Shown piece by piece: positions 16,655 through 27,187 of a stretch of 64,000 nucleotides of DNA. The notes beneath the pieces are model-generated. The model saw only the letters and a program-made list of their open reading frames with translations. It did no database searches and was not told the origin of the DNA. A program made the translations under genes and the position numbers. Within the stretch, counting starts at the first letter, position 1. Each line of letters opens with the position of its first letter. The DNA comes from Pseudomonas paraeruginosa PA7 (GTDB taxonomy: Bacteria; Pseudomonadota; Gammaproteobacteria; Pseudomonadales; Pseudomonadaceae). The stretch is from NCBI RefSeq assembly GCF_000017205.1, contig NC_009656.1:1430001-1494000 (forward strand), read 5' to 3'.

Positions 16655-18274
16655 ATGACCGAGTACGCAACGACCCCTTCCTACACAGTGCCTGCGACCA
16701 CGCCCCAGGAGGAGCGCAAGGTGATCTTCGCCTCCTCGCTTGGCACGGTCTTCGAGTGGTACGACTTCTTCCTCTACGGTGCCCTGGCGGCGGTGATCAG
16801 CAAGCAGTTCTTCGCCGGCGTCAACGACACCACGGCCTTCATCTTCGCCCTGATGGCCTTCGCCGCCGGCTTCCTGGTGCGGCCCTTCGGCGCCCTGGTG
16901 TTCGGCCGCCTGGGCGACATGATCGGGCGCAAGTACACCTTCCTGGTGACCATCCTGCTGATGGGGCTGTCGACCTTCGCCGTCGGCCTGTTGCCCACCT
17001 ATGCCTCGATCGGGGTCGCCGCGCCGATCATCCTGGTCACCCTGCGCATGCTCCAGGGCCTGGCCCTGGGCGGCGAGTACGGCGGCGCGGCGATCTACGT
17101 CGCCGAGCACGCCCCGGCGAACAAGCGCGGCAGCTACACCAGCTGGATCCAGTCCACCGCGACCCTCGGCCTGCTGCTCTCGCTGCTGGTGATCCTGGCC
17201 TGCCGCCAGTTGACCGGCGACGAGTTCGAGACCTGGGGCTGGCGCCTGCCATTCCTGCTGTCCATCGTCCTGCTGGGCATCTCCACCTGGATCCGCCTGT
17301 CGATGCGCGAGTCGCCGGCATTCCTCAAGATGAAGGCCGAGGGCAAGGTCAGCAAGGCGCCGTTGCGCGAGTCCTTCACCAACTGGGGCAACCTCAAGGT
17401 GGTGCTGACCGCGTTGTTCAGCATCAACGCGGGGCAGGCGGTGACCTTCTACACCGCACAGTTCTACGTGCTGTTCTTCCTCACCCAGGTGCTCAAGGTC
17501 GATGGCGGCACCGCCAACGGCCTGCTGATCGTCGCCCTGGTGCTGGGCGCGCCATTCTTCATCGTCGCCGGCTGGCTGTCCGACCGCATCGGCCGCAAGC
17601 CGGTGCTGCTGGCCGGGCTGCTGCTCGCCACGCTGTTCTATTTCCCTCTGTTCAAGGCCCTGACGCACTACGCCAACCCGGCCATCGACCAGGCCAGCCG
17701 GCAATCGCCGATCAGCGTGATGGCCGACCCGGCGACCTGTACCTTCCAGTTCGACCCGGTGGGCAAGGCGACCTTCGACAGTCCCTGCGACAAGGTCAAG
17801 ACCTTTCTGGTCAAGAGCGGCCTACCGTATTCCACCTCGGCCGCGCCCGCCGGCAGCGAGGTGCGGGTGAGGATCGGCAGTACCGAGATCGCCGGCTTCG
17901 ACGCGACGGCCATGGCCGCCGCGGTGAAGGCCGCGGGCTATCCGCAGCAGGCCGACAGCAGCCAGGTCGACAAGCCGATGGTGGTCGCCATCATCTTCGC
18001 CCTGGTGCTGATCTCGACCCTCTGCTACGGCCCGCTGGCGGCGCTGATGGTCGAACTGTTCCCGACCCGCATCCGCTACTCCTCGCTGTCCCTGCCGTAC
18101 CACATCGGCAACGGCTGGTTCGGCGGTTTCCTGCCCACGGTCTCGTTCGCCCTGGTGGTGTACACCGGCGACATCTTCTACGGCCTCTGGTACCCGGTGC
18201 TGATCACCGGCGGCAGCCTGGTCTGCGCCCTGCTGTTCCTCCGCGAGACCCGCCACGCCGACATCCACCGCTGA
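16655..18274 (+). CDS. MFS transporter of the metabolite:H+ symporter (MHS) family
   Basis: 539-residue inner-membrane symporter. The N-terminus has the MHS signature GTVFEWYDFFLYG (near 30-42), the loop 2-3 motif GRLGDMIGRK is present, and 12 membrane segments can be traced. The family is normally about 430-450 residues; the excess is a hydrophilic insertion of about 100 residues (roughly 335-435) between late helices, with two cysteines (ADPATCTF and DSPCDKVK), in a loop predicted periplasmic. Substrate is probably an organic acid or related metabolite linked to the upstream GMC enzyme (inference). Confidence 0.9.
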   Translation: MTEYATTPSYTVPATTPQEERKVIFASSLGTVFEWYDFFLYGALAAVISKQFFAGVNDTTAFIFALMAFAAGFLVRPFGALVFGRLGDMIGRKYTFLVTILLMGLSTFAVGLLPTYASIGVAAPIILVTLRMLQGLALGGEYGGAAIYVAEHAPANKRGSYTSWIQSTATLGLLLSLLVILACRQLTGDEFETWGWRLPFLLSIVLLGISTWIRLSMRESPAFLKMKAEGKVSKAPLRESFTNWGNLKVVLTALFSINAGQAVTFYTAQFYVLFFLTQVLKVDGGTANGLLIVALVLGAPFFIVAGWLSDRIGRKPVLLAGLLLATLFYFPLFKALTHYANPAIDQASRQSPISVMADPATCTFQFDPVGKATFDSPCDKVKTFLVKSGLPYSTSAAPAGSEVRVRIGSTEIAGFDATAMAAAVKAAGYPQQADSSQVDKPMVVAIIFALVLISTLCYGPLAALMVELFPTRIRYSSLSLPYHIGNGWFGGFLPTVSFALVVYTGDIFYGLWYPVLITGGSLVCALLFLRETRHADIHR

Positions 18275-18280
18275 AAACCC

Positions 18281-18307
18281 GCCCCGTTCCCGGGCAGGGA
18301 GCGGGGC
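18281..18307 (+). terminator. Hairpin after the MFS gene
   Basis: GCCCCGTTCCC / GGGAGCGGGGC, an 11-bp stem with one G-T pair and a 5-nt loop, 6 nt after the stop. No T run follows. Confidence 0.5.
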
Positions 18308-18447
18308 ACGCGTTCCATCCGGGATGTGCCTGCCTTCTCAGAAAAGTCTGGCTTGCCAGTTTTCTTTCTTTCTCTTTCTGCCACACTTCTGGCGTCAAAA
18401 AACGCCTTTCCAGCGCCTACAATTGCTTGAAAACCCTATGGCGCTGC

Positions 18448-18474
18448 TTGCCGGTGCCGGGGACGGCCTATACA
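18448..18474 (+). promoter_or_regulatory. Possible wspA promoter
   Basis: A -10-like TATACA (18469-18474) is preceded by CTTGCCG (-35-like TTGCCG at 18448-18453; spacing 15-16 nt depending on register), about 60 nt upstream of the wspA start. A polypyrimidine tract (about 18355-18380) lies further upstream. Weak evidence. Confidence 0.3.
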
Positions 18475-18536
18475 GTCCGCGCGATTGACGGGCCGTTGTG
18501 GCAGAGCGATTCCGGACTCGAGTCTTGGGGAAAAAT

Positions 18537-20165
18537 GTGAAGAACTGGACTGTTCGCCAGCGAATCCTGGCAAGTTTCGCCGTGATCATCGCCATCATGC
18601 TGCTGATGGCCGCTACTTCGTACGTGAAGATGCTGACGGTGGAGAAGGGCGCCTACCGCGTCCAGGACGACGCCATGCCGGGCATGTACTTCATCACGCT
18701 GGTACGCAGCTCGTGGACCGACAATTACCTGCAGACCCAGGAGCTGTTCGGCATCACCGACGACCACGCACTGAGCAAGGCCGAGGCCGACAGCATCCTC
18801 GCCAGCGAGGAGCGGCTCGACCAGCAGATCGCCTCCTACCAGAAGACCATGAACCCGGACGAAGCCCGCGACCACGAACTGCTCGCCGGCTTCCTGGGCG
18901 TGCGCAAGGCCTACCTGGAGCAGCACGACAAGGTCCTGGAACTGTATCGCGAGAAGCGCTTCGAAGAGGCCGGCAAGCTCCTCGCCGGCCCGCTGACCCA
19001 GCACTGGCGCGACGGACGCAAGTACCTCAACGAGATGATCGAGCTGAACAAGGACATCGCCGACCGCGCCTCGGACAACATCGTCAACGCGGTCGACGAT
19101 GCCGAGTTGAGCATGCTGATCACCCTGCTGCTGGCGGTGGCGGTGGCCGGCGTCTGCGGCTTCCTGCTGCTGCGCGCGATCACCCAGCCGATCCAGAAGA
19201 TCGTCCGCAGCCTCGACCTGATGGCCGGCGGTGATCTCACCGCGCGCCTGGACCTTGGCCGTCGCGACGAGTTCGGCGCCATCGAGACCGGTTTCAACGG
19301 CATGGCCGAGGAGCTCAAGGGCCTGGTGTCGCAGGCGCAGCGCTCGTCGGTGCAGGTGACCACCTCGGTCACCGAGATCGCCGCGACCTCCAAGCAGCAG
19401 CAGGCCACCGCCACCGAAACCGCCGCCACCACCACCGAGATCGGCGCTACCTCCCGGGAGATTGCCGCCACGTCGCGCGACCTGGTGCGGACCATGAGCG
19501 AGGTTTCCGGCGCCGCCGAGCAGACCTCGACCCTGGCCGGCTCCGGCCAGTTGGGCCTGGCGCGCATGGAGGAGACCATGCACCACGTGATGGGCGCGGC
19601 CGACCTGGTCAACGCCAAGCTGGCGATCCTCAACGAGAAGGCCGGCAACATCAACCAGGTGGTGACCACCATCGTCAAGGTCGCCGACCAGACCAACCTG
19701 CTCTCGCTGAACGCCGCCATCGAGGCGGAGAAGGCCGGCGAGTATGGCCGCGGCTTCGCCGTGGTGGCCACCGAGGTGCGCCGGCTGGCGGACCAGACGG
19801 CGGTCGCCACCTACGACATCGAGCAGATGGTGCGCGAGATCCAGTCCGCCGTATCGGCTGGGGTGATGGGCATGGACAAGTTCTCCGAGGAGGTTCGCCG
19901 CGGCATCGCCGAGGTCGGCCAGGTCGGCGAGCAGCTGTCGCAGATCATCCAGCAGGTCCAGGCGCTCGCGCCGCGGGTGCAGATGGTCAACGAGGGCATG
20001 CAGGCGCAGGCCACCGGCGCCGAGCAGATCAACCAGGCGCTGGTGCAACTGGGCGAGGCCACCGGACAGACCGTGGAATCGCTGCGCCAGGCCAGTTTCG
20101 CCATCGACGAGCTGAACCTGGTGGCGAACGGGCTGCGCAACGGCGTATCCCGCTTCAAAGTCTGA
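18537..20165 (+). CDS. wspA: WspA, membrane chemoreceptor of the Wsp surface-sensing system
   Basis: Methyl-accepting chemotaxis-type receptor that reports surface contact to the WspE kinase. From GTG 18537 it is 542 residues, the known WspA length. Membrane segment 1 at about 10-30, a helical periplasmic domain (30-185), membrane segment 2 (about 190-212, ending [10 protein letters not shown]), HAMP (212-265), and a long coiled-coil signalling domain with hairpin tip [20 protein letters not shown]. The ORF could extend 13 codons upstream, but the GGGG stretch before 18537 and family length favour the GTG. First gene of a seven-gene operon; 4 nt before wspB. Confidence 0.96.
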   Translation: MKNWTVRQRILASFAVIIAIMLLMAATSYVKMLTVEKGAYRVQDDAMPGMYFITLVRSSWTDNYLQTQELFGITDDHALSKAEADSILASEERLDQQIASYQKTMNPDEARDHELLAGFLGVRKAYLEQHDKVLELYREKRFEEAGKLLAGPLTQHWRDGRKYLNEMIELNKDIADRASDNIVNAVDDAELSMLITLLLAVAVAGVCGFLLLRAITQPIQKIVRSLDLMAGGDLTARLDLGRRDEFGAIETGFNGMAEELKGLVSQAQRSSVQVTTSVTEIAATSKQQQATATETAATTTEIGATSREIAATSRDLVRTMSEVSGAAEQTSTLAGSGQLGLARMEETMHHVMGAADLVNAKLAILNEKAGNINQVVTTIVKVADQTNLLSLNAAIEAEKAGEYGRGFAVVATEVRRLADQTAVATYDIEQMVREIQSAVSAGVMGMDKFSEEVRRGIAEVGQVGEQLSQIIQQVQALAPRVQMVNEGMQAQATGAEQINQALVQLGEATGQTVESLRQASFAIDELNLVANGLRNGVSRFKV

Positions 20166-20169
20166 GGCC

Positions 20170-20685
20170 GTGACCGTGTCCCACTCGACCGGCGACCCCC
20201 GGCGCACCAGCAAGCTGTTCCTGCTGTTCCGCATGGAGGGTGACCGCTATGCGCTGGATGCCCGCGAGGTGGTCGAGGTATTGCCGCTGCTGCGCCTGAA
20301 ACGTATTCCGGAGGCGCCGGAATGGGTCGCCGGGGTGTTTTCCCATCGCGGCGCGCTGGTGCCGGTGCTCGATCTCTGCGCGATGGCCTTCGGCCGTCCG
20401 GCCCTGGCACGCACCAGTACGCGGATCGTGCTGGTCGAGTACCGCGCCCGGGCGGAGGCGGAGGCGGTCTGGCTCGGGCTGATTCTCGAACAGGCCACCG
20501 ACACGCTGCGCTGTGAACCCTCGGCGTTCCGCGAATACGGCCTGGACAACGGTGCCGCCCGCTACCTCGGCCCGGTCTACGAGGGGCCGCAGGGGCTGGT
20601 GCAGTGGGTGCGGGTCGAGGCGTTGCTGCCCGAAGCGGTGCGCAGCCTGCTGTTCCCGCCGGCGGCCGGCGAGGGGGTTGCATGA
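20170..20685 (+). CDS. wspB: WspB, CheW-like adaptor
   Basis: 171-residue CheW-domain coupling protein (FLLFRMEGDRYALDAREVVE, then VAGVFSHRGALVPVLDL) that links the receptor WspA to the kinase WspE. GTG start at 20170; a second GTG at 20176 has better spacing from GAGG and would give 169 residues. The stop overlaps the wspC start by 4 nt. Confidence 0.94.
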   Translation: MTVSHSTGDPRRTSKLFLLFRMEGDRYALDAREVVEVLPLLRLKRIPEAPEWVAGVFSHRGALVPVLDLCAMAFGRPALARTSTRIVLVEYRARAEAEAVWLGLILEQATDTLRCEPSAFREYGLDNGAARYLGPVYEGPQGLVQWVRVEALLPEAVRSLLFPPAAGEGVA

Positions 20686-21947
20686 ACGAGCGCTTCGAGC
20701 GCCTGCTCAAGAGCAGGATCGGCCTGGACGCCAGTTCGGTGGGCAGCGCGGTGATCGAGCGCGCGGTGCGCCAGCGCATGAGCAGCAACGCGCTGCACGA
20801 CGAGGACGAATACTGGATGCGCCTGAACGGCTCGCCCGGCGAGGTGCAGGCGCTGATCGAGGCGGTGGTGGTGCCGGAGACCTGGTTCTTCCGCTACCCG
20901 GAATCCTTCACCACCCTCGCCAGGCTGGCCTTCGAGCGCCTGCCGAGCCTGGGCGGCGGACGCGCGCTGCGGATCCTCAGCCTGCCCTGCTCGACGGGCG
21001 AGGAACCCTATTCCATCGTCATGGCGCTGCTCGATGCCGGCCTTTCCGAGTACCTGTTCGAGGTCGACGCGCTGGACGTCAGCGCCCGGGTGATCGAGCG
21101 CGCCAGACTCGGCGTGTACGGCAGGAACTCGTTCCGCGGCGACCAACTGGGTTTCCGCGACCGCCATTTCAGCGAGGTCGCCGACGGCTATCAGTTGGCC
21201 GAGCAGGTCCGGCGCAAGGTGCGCTTCCGTTGCGGCAACCTGCTCGAGCCCGGTCTGCTGGCGGGCGAGGCGCCCTACGATTTCGTGTTCTGCCGCAACC
21301 TGTTGATCTATTTCGACCGACCCACCCAGAGCGAGGTGGTCGAGGTGCTCAAGCGCCTGTTGCGGCCGGACGGGGCGATGTTCATCGGGCCCGCCGAAGC
21401 CAGCCTGCTCAGCCAGCACGGCATGCAGGCGATCGGCGTGCCGCTGTCCTTCGTCTTCCGCCGGGCCGCCGAGGCGCCTCGCGGCGCCCGGCCCAAGCCG
21501 GTGGCCACGGCGCCACGCGCCGCCGCGCCCGTCGTCGCCGCGGAGCGGACGGGTAGCCGCCCGTCGCCGCCGGCGAAACCGCGCCAGCGCCTGTCCAGCC
21601 TGGTTCCGCCCGCCAGTGGCCAGCCGGCCGCTGGCGCTGGCGGCGAGTTCGACGAGATAGCCCGCCTGGCCGATGCCGGCCGGCACGACGAGGCGCGCGT
21701 CGCCTGCGAACGCCAACTGGCCGCGCACGGTCCCTCGGCCGCGGCGTTCTACTGGCTCGGCTTGCTCAGCGACGTCGCCGGGCAGGTTCGCGAAGCCCAG
21801 GATTTCTATCGCAAGGCCCTGTATCTGCAGCCGCAGCACGCCGAGGCCCTGGCGCAACTGGCGGCGCTGCTTGCCGCCAGCGGCGACCACGCCGGCGCCC
21901 GGCGCCTGCAGCAGCGCGCGGCCCGTGGAGTGAACAAAGATGGTTGA
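20682..21947 (+). CDS. wspC: WspC, CheR-type receptor methyltransferase with TPR tail
   Basis: 421 residues. An N-terminal CheR domain is followed by a SAM-dependent methyltransferase (about 60-270; LRILSLPCSTGEEPYSIVMA and FVFCRNLLIYF). A Pro/Ala-rich linker (about 270-330) leads to C-terminal TPR-type repeats (FYWLGLLSDVAGQ and FYRKALYLQPQH). It methylates WspA and keeps the pathway responsive. Coupled to wspB (ATGA) and overlapping wspD by 8 nt. Confidence 0.94.
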   Translation: MNERFERLLKSRIGLDASSVGSAVIERAVRQRMSSNALHDEDEYWMRLNGSPGEVQALIEAVVVPETWFFRYPESFTTLARLAFERLPSLGGGRALRILSLPCSTGEEPYSIVMALLDAGLSEYLFEVDALDVSARVIERARLGVYGRNSFRGDQLGFRDRHFSEVADGYQLAEQVRRKVRFRCGNLLEPGLLAGEAPYDFVFCRNLLIYFDRPTQSEVVEVLKRLLRPDGAMFIGPAEASLLSQHGMQAIGVPLSFVFRRAAEAPRGARPKPVATAPRAAAPVVAAERTGSRPSPPAKPRQRLSSLVPPASGQPAAGAGGEFDEIARLADAGRHDEARVACERQLAAHGPSAAAFYWLGLLSDVAGQVREAQDFYRKALYLQPQHAEALAQLAALLAASGDHAGARRLQQRAARGVNKDG

Positions 21948-22629
21948 GGCGAGCCTGACCTTGCTCGATACCCAACAGGTGGACGACTGCTGGAACCGGA
22001 TCGGCGTGCATGGCGATAAGTCCTGCGAGCGCCTGCACGGTCATATCCACTGCCGCAACTGCGAAGTCTATGCCGCCGCGGCGACCCACCTGCTCGACCG
22101 CATCGCCTTGCGCCAGGACCAGCTCGACAGCGCGGAGGCGCTGGGCGGCCAGTCCGAAGAGGCGGACCTGGGCGAGACGCGCTCGGTTCTGGTGTTCCGC
22201 CTGGGCGAGGAGTGGTTCGGCCTGGCCACCGGCAGCCTGGTGGAGGTGGCGCCGATGAATCCCATCCACTCCCTGCCGCATCAGCGTTCGCGCGCCCTGC
22301 AGGGGGTGACCAACGTGCGCGGCGCATTGGTCGCCTGCCTGTCGCTGAGCGAGCTGCTCGACCTGGAGCCTGGCACCGCCACGGTTGGCGAGCGCCGGGT
22401 GGTGCCGCGCATGCTGATCATTTCCGCCGTCGGCGGGCCGGTGGTGGCGCCGGTGGAGGAAGTCGACGGCATCCATGCGCTGCCGCTGGCGCGGGTGCTG
22501 CCGCCCAACCACGCCGACGGCCAGGCCTCGCGCCGGCACGTGGCCGGGGTGCTGCAATGGCGTGAACGGAGCATCACCCTGCTCGACGAAGGCCCTCTCC
22601 TGCAAGCCGTCGCGCGGAGCCTGGCATGA
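21940..22629 (+). CDS. wspD: WspD, CheW-like adaptor
   Basis: 229-residue second CheW adaptor. Residues 1-70 are an N-terminal extension with a Cys/His cluster (HIHCRNCEVY, about 37-46), and about 80-225 form the CheW fold (LVFRLGEEWFGLATGSLVEV). Together with WspB it couples WspA to WspE. It overlaps wspC and wspE, so translation is coupled through the block. Confidence 0.93.
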   Translation: MVEASLTLLDTQQVDDCWNRIGVHGDKSCERLHGHIHCRNCEVYAAAATHLLDRIALRQDQLDSAEALGGQSEEADLGETRSVLVFRLGEEWFGLATGSLVEVAPMNPIHSLPHQRSRALQGVTNVRGALVACLSLSELLDLEPGTATVGERRVVPRMLIISAVGGPVVAPVEEVDGIHALPLARVLPPNHADGQASRRHVAGVLQWRERSITLLDEGPLLQAVARSLA

Positions 22630-24920
22630 CTCCGGACCAGATGAGGGACGCATCGCTGCTCGAGCTGTTCCGGCTCGAGGCGGAGGCCCAGACCCAGGTG
22701 CTCAATGCCGGCCTGATGGCGCTGGAACGCAGCCCGACCCAGGCCGACCAGCTGGAAGCCTGCATGCGCGCGGCGCATTCGCTGAAGGGGGCGGCGCGGA
22801 TCGTCGGGCTGGACGCCGGCGTGCGCGTGGCGCATGTCATGGAGGACTGCCTGGTGGAGGCGCAGGATGGACGCCTGCTGCTGCAATCGGAACATATCGA
22901 CGCGCTGTTGCAGGGCTGCGACCTGCTGCTGCGCATCGGCACGCCGCCCGCCGGCGACGCCGGCTGGGCCGACGGGGCCGGCCGGGAAGAGATCGATGGC
23001 CTGGTGGAGCGCCTGGAGACCCTGGTGCGCAGCGGCCTGCCGCTGGCCCGCGCGGAACTGCCGGTGGCGAACCCCGTGCTGCCCGAGGTGGACGCCGAAG
23101 CGCCGTCGGCCGTCCCCGCGCCCGCCAGCGAAGAGAGCGACGACGAGCCGGCGAGCCAGGCCGACGAGCGCCGCAGCCGCGTGCTGCGGGTCACCGCCGA
23201 ACGCCTGGACCGGCTGCTGGACATTTCCAGCAAGTCGCTGGTGGAGTTCCAGCGCATCAAGCCGCTGGCCGACTCCCTGCAGCGCCTGCGTCGCCTGCAG
23301 TCCAGCGCCAGCCGGGCGCTCGACGTGGTGCGCGAGACGGTCCAGGAAACCAGTCTCGACCCGCAGGCCCAGGCCATGCTCAGCGAGGCGCGGCAACTGA
23401 TCGGCGAGTGCCAGCAGATGCTGGTGCAGCACATCGCCGACCTCGACGAGTTCGCCTGGCAAGGGGGGCAGCGCGCCCAGGTGCTCTACGACGCGGCCCT
23501 GGCCTCGCGGATGCGGCCGTTCGCCGATGTGCTCAGCGGGCAGGCACGGATGGTCCGCGACCTCGGGCGCTCGCTGGGCAAGCAGGTGCGCCTGCTGGTC
23601 GAGGGGGAAACCACCCAGGTCGATCGCGATGTCCTGGAGAAACTCGAGGCGCCGCTCACCCATCTGCTGCGCAACGCGGTCGACCACGGTATCGAGGCGG
23701 CGGAAACCCGCCTCGCCGCCGGCAAGCCGGCCGAGGGACGGATCACCATCCGTGCCCGTCATCACGCCGGCATGCTGGTGCTGGAACTGAGCGACGACGG
23801 CGGCGGCATCGACCTGGAGCGCTTGCGCGAGACCGTGCTCAACCGCCAGTTCGCCACCGCCGAGACCGCGGCGCAACTCAGCGAGGAGGAACTCCTGGCG
23901 TTCCTGTTCCTGCCCGGCTTCAGCATGCGCGAGCAGGTCACCGAGGTCTCGGGGCGCGGCGTCGGCCTGGATGCCGTGCAACACATGGTCCGCCAGTTGC
24001 GTGGTGGGGTGCGTATGGAGCAGCGCCAGGGGCGGGGCACGCTGTTCCATATCGAGGTGCCGCTGACCCTGTCGGTGGTGCGCAGCCTGGTGGTGGAGAT
24101 CGGCGAGGAGGCCTACGCCTTCCCGCTGGCGCACATCGAGCGGATGTGCGAGTTGCAGGCCGAGGAGATCGTCCAGCTCGAGGGCCGCCAGCATTTCTGG
24201 TACGAGGGCCGCCACGTCGGCCTGGTGTCCGCCGCGCAACTGCTGCAGCGCCCGGAAGGCGGCCGTGGCGAGGGGGCGATCCCGGTGGTGGTGGTGCGCG
24301 ACCGCGACGCGGTCTACGGCATCGCCGTGGAGCGTTTCGTCGGTGAGCGCACGCTGGTGGTGATGCCGCTCGACCCACGCCTGGGCAAGGTTCGTGACGT
24401 CTCCGCCGGAGCCTTGCTGGACGACGGTTCGCCGGTGCTGATCCTGGATGTGGAGGACCTCCTGCATTCGGTCGGCAAGCTGCTCAGCAGCGGCCGCCTG
24501 GAGCGCATCGATCGCAGCCGCCGGCAAGCCGGCGGGGCGCAGCGCAAGCGGATCCTGGTGGTCGACGACTCGCTCACCGTGCGCGAACTGGAGCGCAAGC
24601 TGCTGCTCGGTCGCGGCTACGACGTGGCGGTGGCGGTGGATGGCATGGACGGCTGGAACGCCTTGCGCTCGGAGCATTTCGACCTGCTCATCACCGACAT
24701 CGACATGCCGCGCATGGATGGCATCGAGCTGGTCACTCTGGTGCGCCGCGACAGCCGCCTGCAATCGCTGCCGGTGATGGTGGTGTCCTACAAGGATCGT
24801 GAGGAAGACCGTCGGCGCGGCCTCGACGCCGGCGCCGACTATTATCTGGCGAAGGCCAGTTTCCACGATGAGGCCTTGCTGGATGCCGTCGTCGTCCTGA
24901 TCGGAGAGGCACAGGGGTGA
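22626..24920 (+). CDS. wspE: WspE, hybrid CheA-type histidine kinase with receiver domain
   Basis: 764-residue kinase of the Wsp system. Hpt domain with phosphorylated His near 52 (AAHSLKGAARIVG), an Ala/Pro-rich linker, dimerisation helices, HATPase (LLRNAVDHGIEAAE, DDGGGIDLERL, GRGVGLDAV), a CheW-like regulatory domain (VVRSLVVEIGEEAYAFPLAH), and a C-terminal receiver with Asp near 692 (LLITDIDMPRMDG). It phosphorylates WspR to raise c-di-GMP and WspF for feedback. No truncation is seen, so this copy looks functional. Confidence 0.95.
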   Translation: MTPDQMRDASLLELFRLEAEAQTQVLNAGLMALERSPTQADQLEACMRAAHSLKGAARIVGLDAGVRVAHVMEDCLVEAQDGRLLLQSEHIDALLQGCDLLLRIGTPPAGDAGWADGAGREEIDGLVERLETLVRSGLPLARAELPVANPVLPEVDAEAPSAVPAPASEESDDEPASQADERRSRVLRVTAERLDRLLDISSKSLVEFQRIKPLADSLQRLRRLQSSASRALDVVRETVQETSLDPQAQAMLSEARQLIGECQQMLVQHIADLDEFAWQGGQRAQVLYDAALASRMRPFADVLSGQARMVRDLGRSLGKQVRLLVEGETTQVDRDVLEKLEAPLTHLLRNAVDHGIEAAETRLAAGKPAEGRITIRARHHAGMLVLELSDDGGGIDLERLRETVLNRQFATAETAAQLSEEELLAFLFLPGFSMREQVTEVSGRGVGLDAVQHMVRQLRGGVRMEQRQGRGTLFHIEVPLTLSVVRSLVVEIGEEAYAFPLAHIERMCELQAEEIVQLEGRQHFWYEGRHVGLVSAAQLLQRPEGGRGEGAIPVVVVRDRDAVYGIAVERFVGERTLVVMPLDPRLGKVRDVSAGALLDDGSPVLILDVEDLLHSVGKLLSSGRLERIDRSRRQAGGAQRKRILVVDDSLTVRELERKLLLGRGYDVAVAVDGMDGWNALRSEHFDLLITDIDMPRMDGIELVTLVRRDSRLQSLPVMVVSYKDREEDRRRGLDAGADYYLAKASFHDEALLDAVVVLIGEAQG

Positions 24921-25924
24921 GGATCGGAATCGTCAATGACATGCCGCTGGCCGTGGAGGCCCTGCGTCGCGCCCTGGCCTTCGAGCCGGAGCATCAGATC
25001 GTCTGGGTCGCCGCCAATGGCGCCGAGGCGGTGACCCAATGCGCCGCCGATACCCCCGACGTGGTGCTGATGGACCTGCTGATGCCGGTGATGGACGGGG
25101 TCGAGGCAACTCGTCGGATCATGGCGGAAAGTCCTTGCGCGATCGTGATAGTCACCGTCGATATCGAGCAGAATGTGCATCGAGTCTTCGAAGCGATGGG
25201 GTATGGTGCGCTCGATGCGGTGAACACGCCGGCGCTGGGCATCGGCAATCCGCAGACGGCAGCGGCGCCGCTGCTGCGCAAGATCCAGAACGTCGGCTGG
25301 CTGATCGGCCAGCGCGACAGCCGCGGCAAGGTCCAGGTGGTTCCGCCGAAGAGCGGCGGGGCGCGCCAGCGCCTGGTGGCGATCGGCGCCTCGGCCGGCG
25401 GCCCGGCGTCGCTCGCGGTATTGCTCAAGCAACTGCCGGCCAGTTTCAATGCCGCCGTGGTGCTGGTGCAGCATGTCGACGAGGTGTTCGCCGCCGGCAT
25501 GGCCGAATGGCTGGCCAGCGAATCGAAGCTGCCGGTTCGCCTGGCGCGCGATGGCGAGCCGCCGATGCCGGGGCAGATCCTGCTGGCGGGTACCAACAAC
25601 CACATCCGCCTGTTGCGCAACGGTTCGCTGGTGTACACCGCCGAACCGCGTTCTTTCGTCTACCGGCCGTCCATCGACGTGTTTTTCGAGAGCGTGGCGA
25701 ACTTCTGGCGTGGCGACGCCGTGGGCGTTCTGCTCACCGGCATGGGCCGCGATGGCGCCCAGGGGCTCAAGCAGATGCGCGAGCGCGGCTTCCTCACCAT
25801 CGCCCAGGACCAGGCCAGTTGCGCGGTCTACGGGATGCCGAAGGCCGCGGCGGCGATCGATGCCGCGGTGCAGATCCTGTCCCTGGAGAAGATCGCCCCG
25901 CGCCTGGCCGAGGTATTCGACTAG
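24917..25924 (+). CDS. wspF: WspF, CheB-type methylesterase, negative regulator of Wsp
   Basis: 335 residues: a receiver (1-120; VVLMDLLMPVMDG with the phosphoacceptor Asp) and a CheB methylesterase domain (about 150-335). The Ser-His-Asp triad is visible: IGASAGGPAS (Ser near 158), VLVQHVDE, and LLTGMGRDGAQG (Asp near 279). It demethylates WspA and dampens signalling; loss of wspF gives wrinkly, high c-di-GMP variants in P. aeruginosa. The frame is intact here. GTG start overlaps the wspE stop (GTGA). Confidence 0.95.
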   Translation: MRIGIVNDMPLAVEALRRALAFEPEHQIVWVAANGAEAVTQCAADTPDVVLMDLLMPVMDGVEATRRIMAESPCAIVIVTVDIEQNVHRVFEAMGYGALDAVNTPALGIGNPQTAAAPLLRKIQNVGWLIGQRDSRGKVQVVPPKSGGARQRLVAIGASAGGPASLAVLLKQLPASFNAAVVLVQHVDEVFAAGMAEWLASESKLPVRLARDGEPPMPGQILLAGTNNHIRLLRNGSLVYTAEPRSFVYRPSIDVFFESVANFWRGDAVGVLLTGMGRDGAQGLKQMRERGFLTIAQDQASCAVYGMPKAAAAIDAAVQILSLEKIAPRLAEVFD

Positions 25925-25941
25925 CCGGGCGCGAGCCCGGC
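25924..25941 (+). terminator. Hairpin after wspF
   Basis: GCCGGGC-GCGA-GCCCGGC begins at the last base of the wspF stop codon. It may attenuate read-through into wspR, which follows 107 nt after wspF, the largest gap in the operon. Confidence 0.45.
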
Positions 25942-25956
25942 CAGGCGCCAGGATAG

Positions 25957-27072
<1,116 letters not shown>

Positions 27073-27187
27073 GCGACGGCCATGCGTCGCCGGTAGCGTT
27101 AAATCGCGCTCGGCGTACTGCCTGCGCGGCGCAAGTGCAGTATACTTCGCAGCTTTTCGACGTTTTCCCCGCGAGTGACCGCCAGCC

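Noticed and set aside
22281..24866. Open frame of 861 codons on the minus strand opposite wspE
   Set aside because: Exact antisense of the kinase gene; rich in His, Gln, Ala and Leu, no start region or motif.
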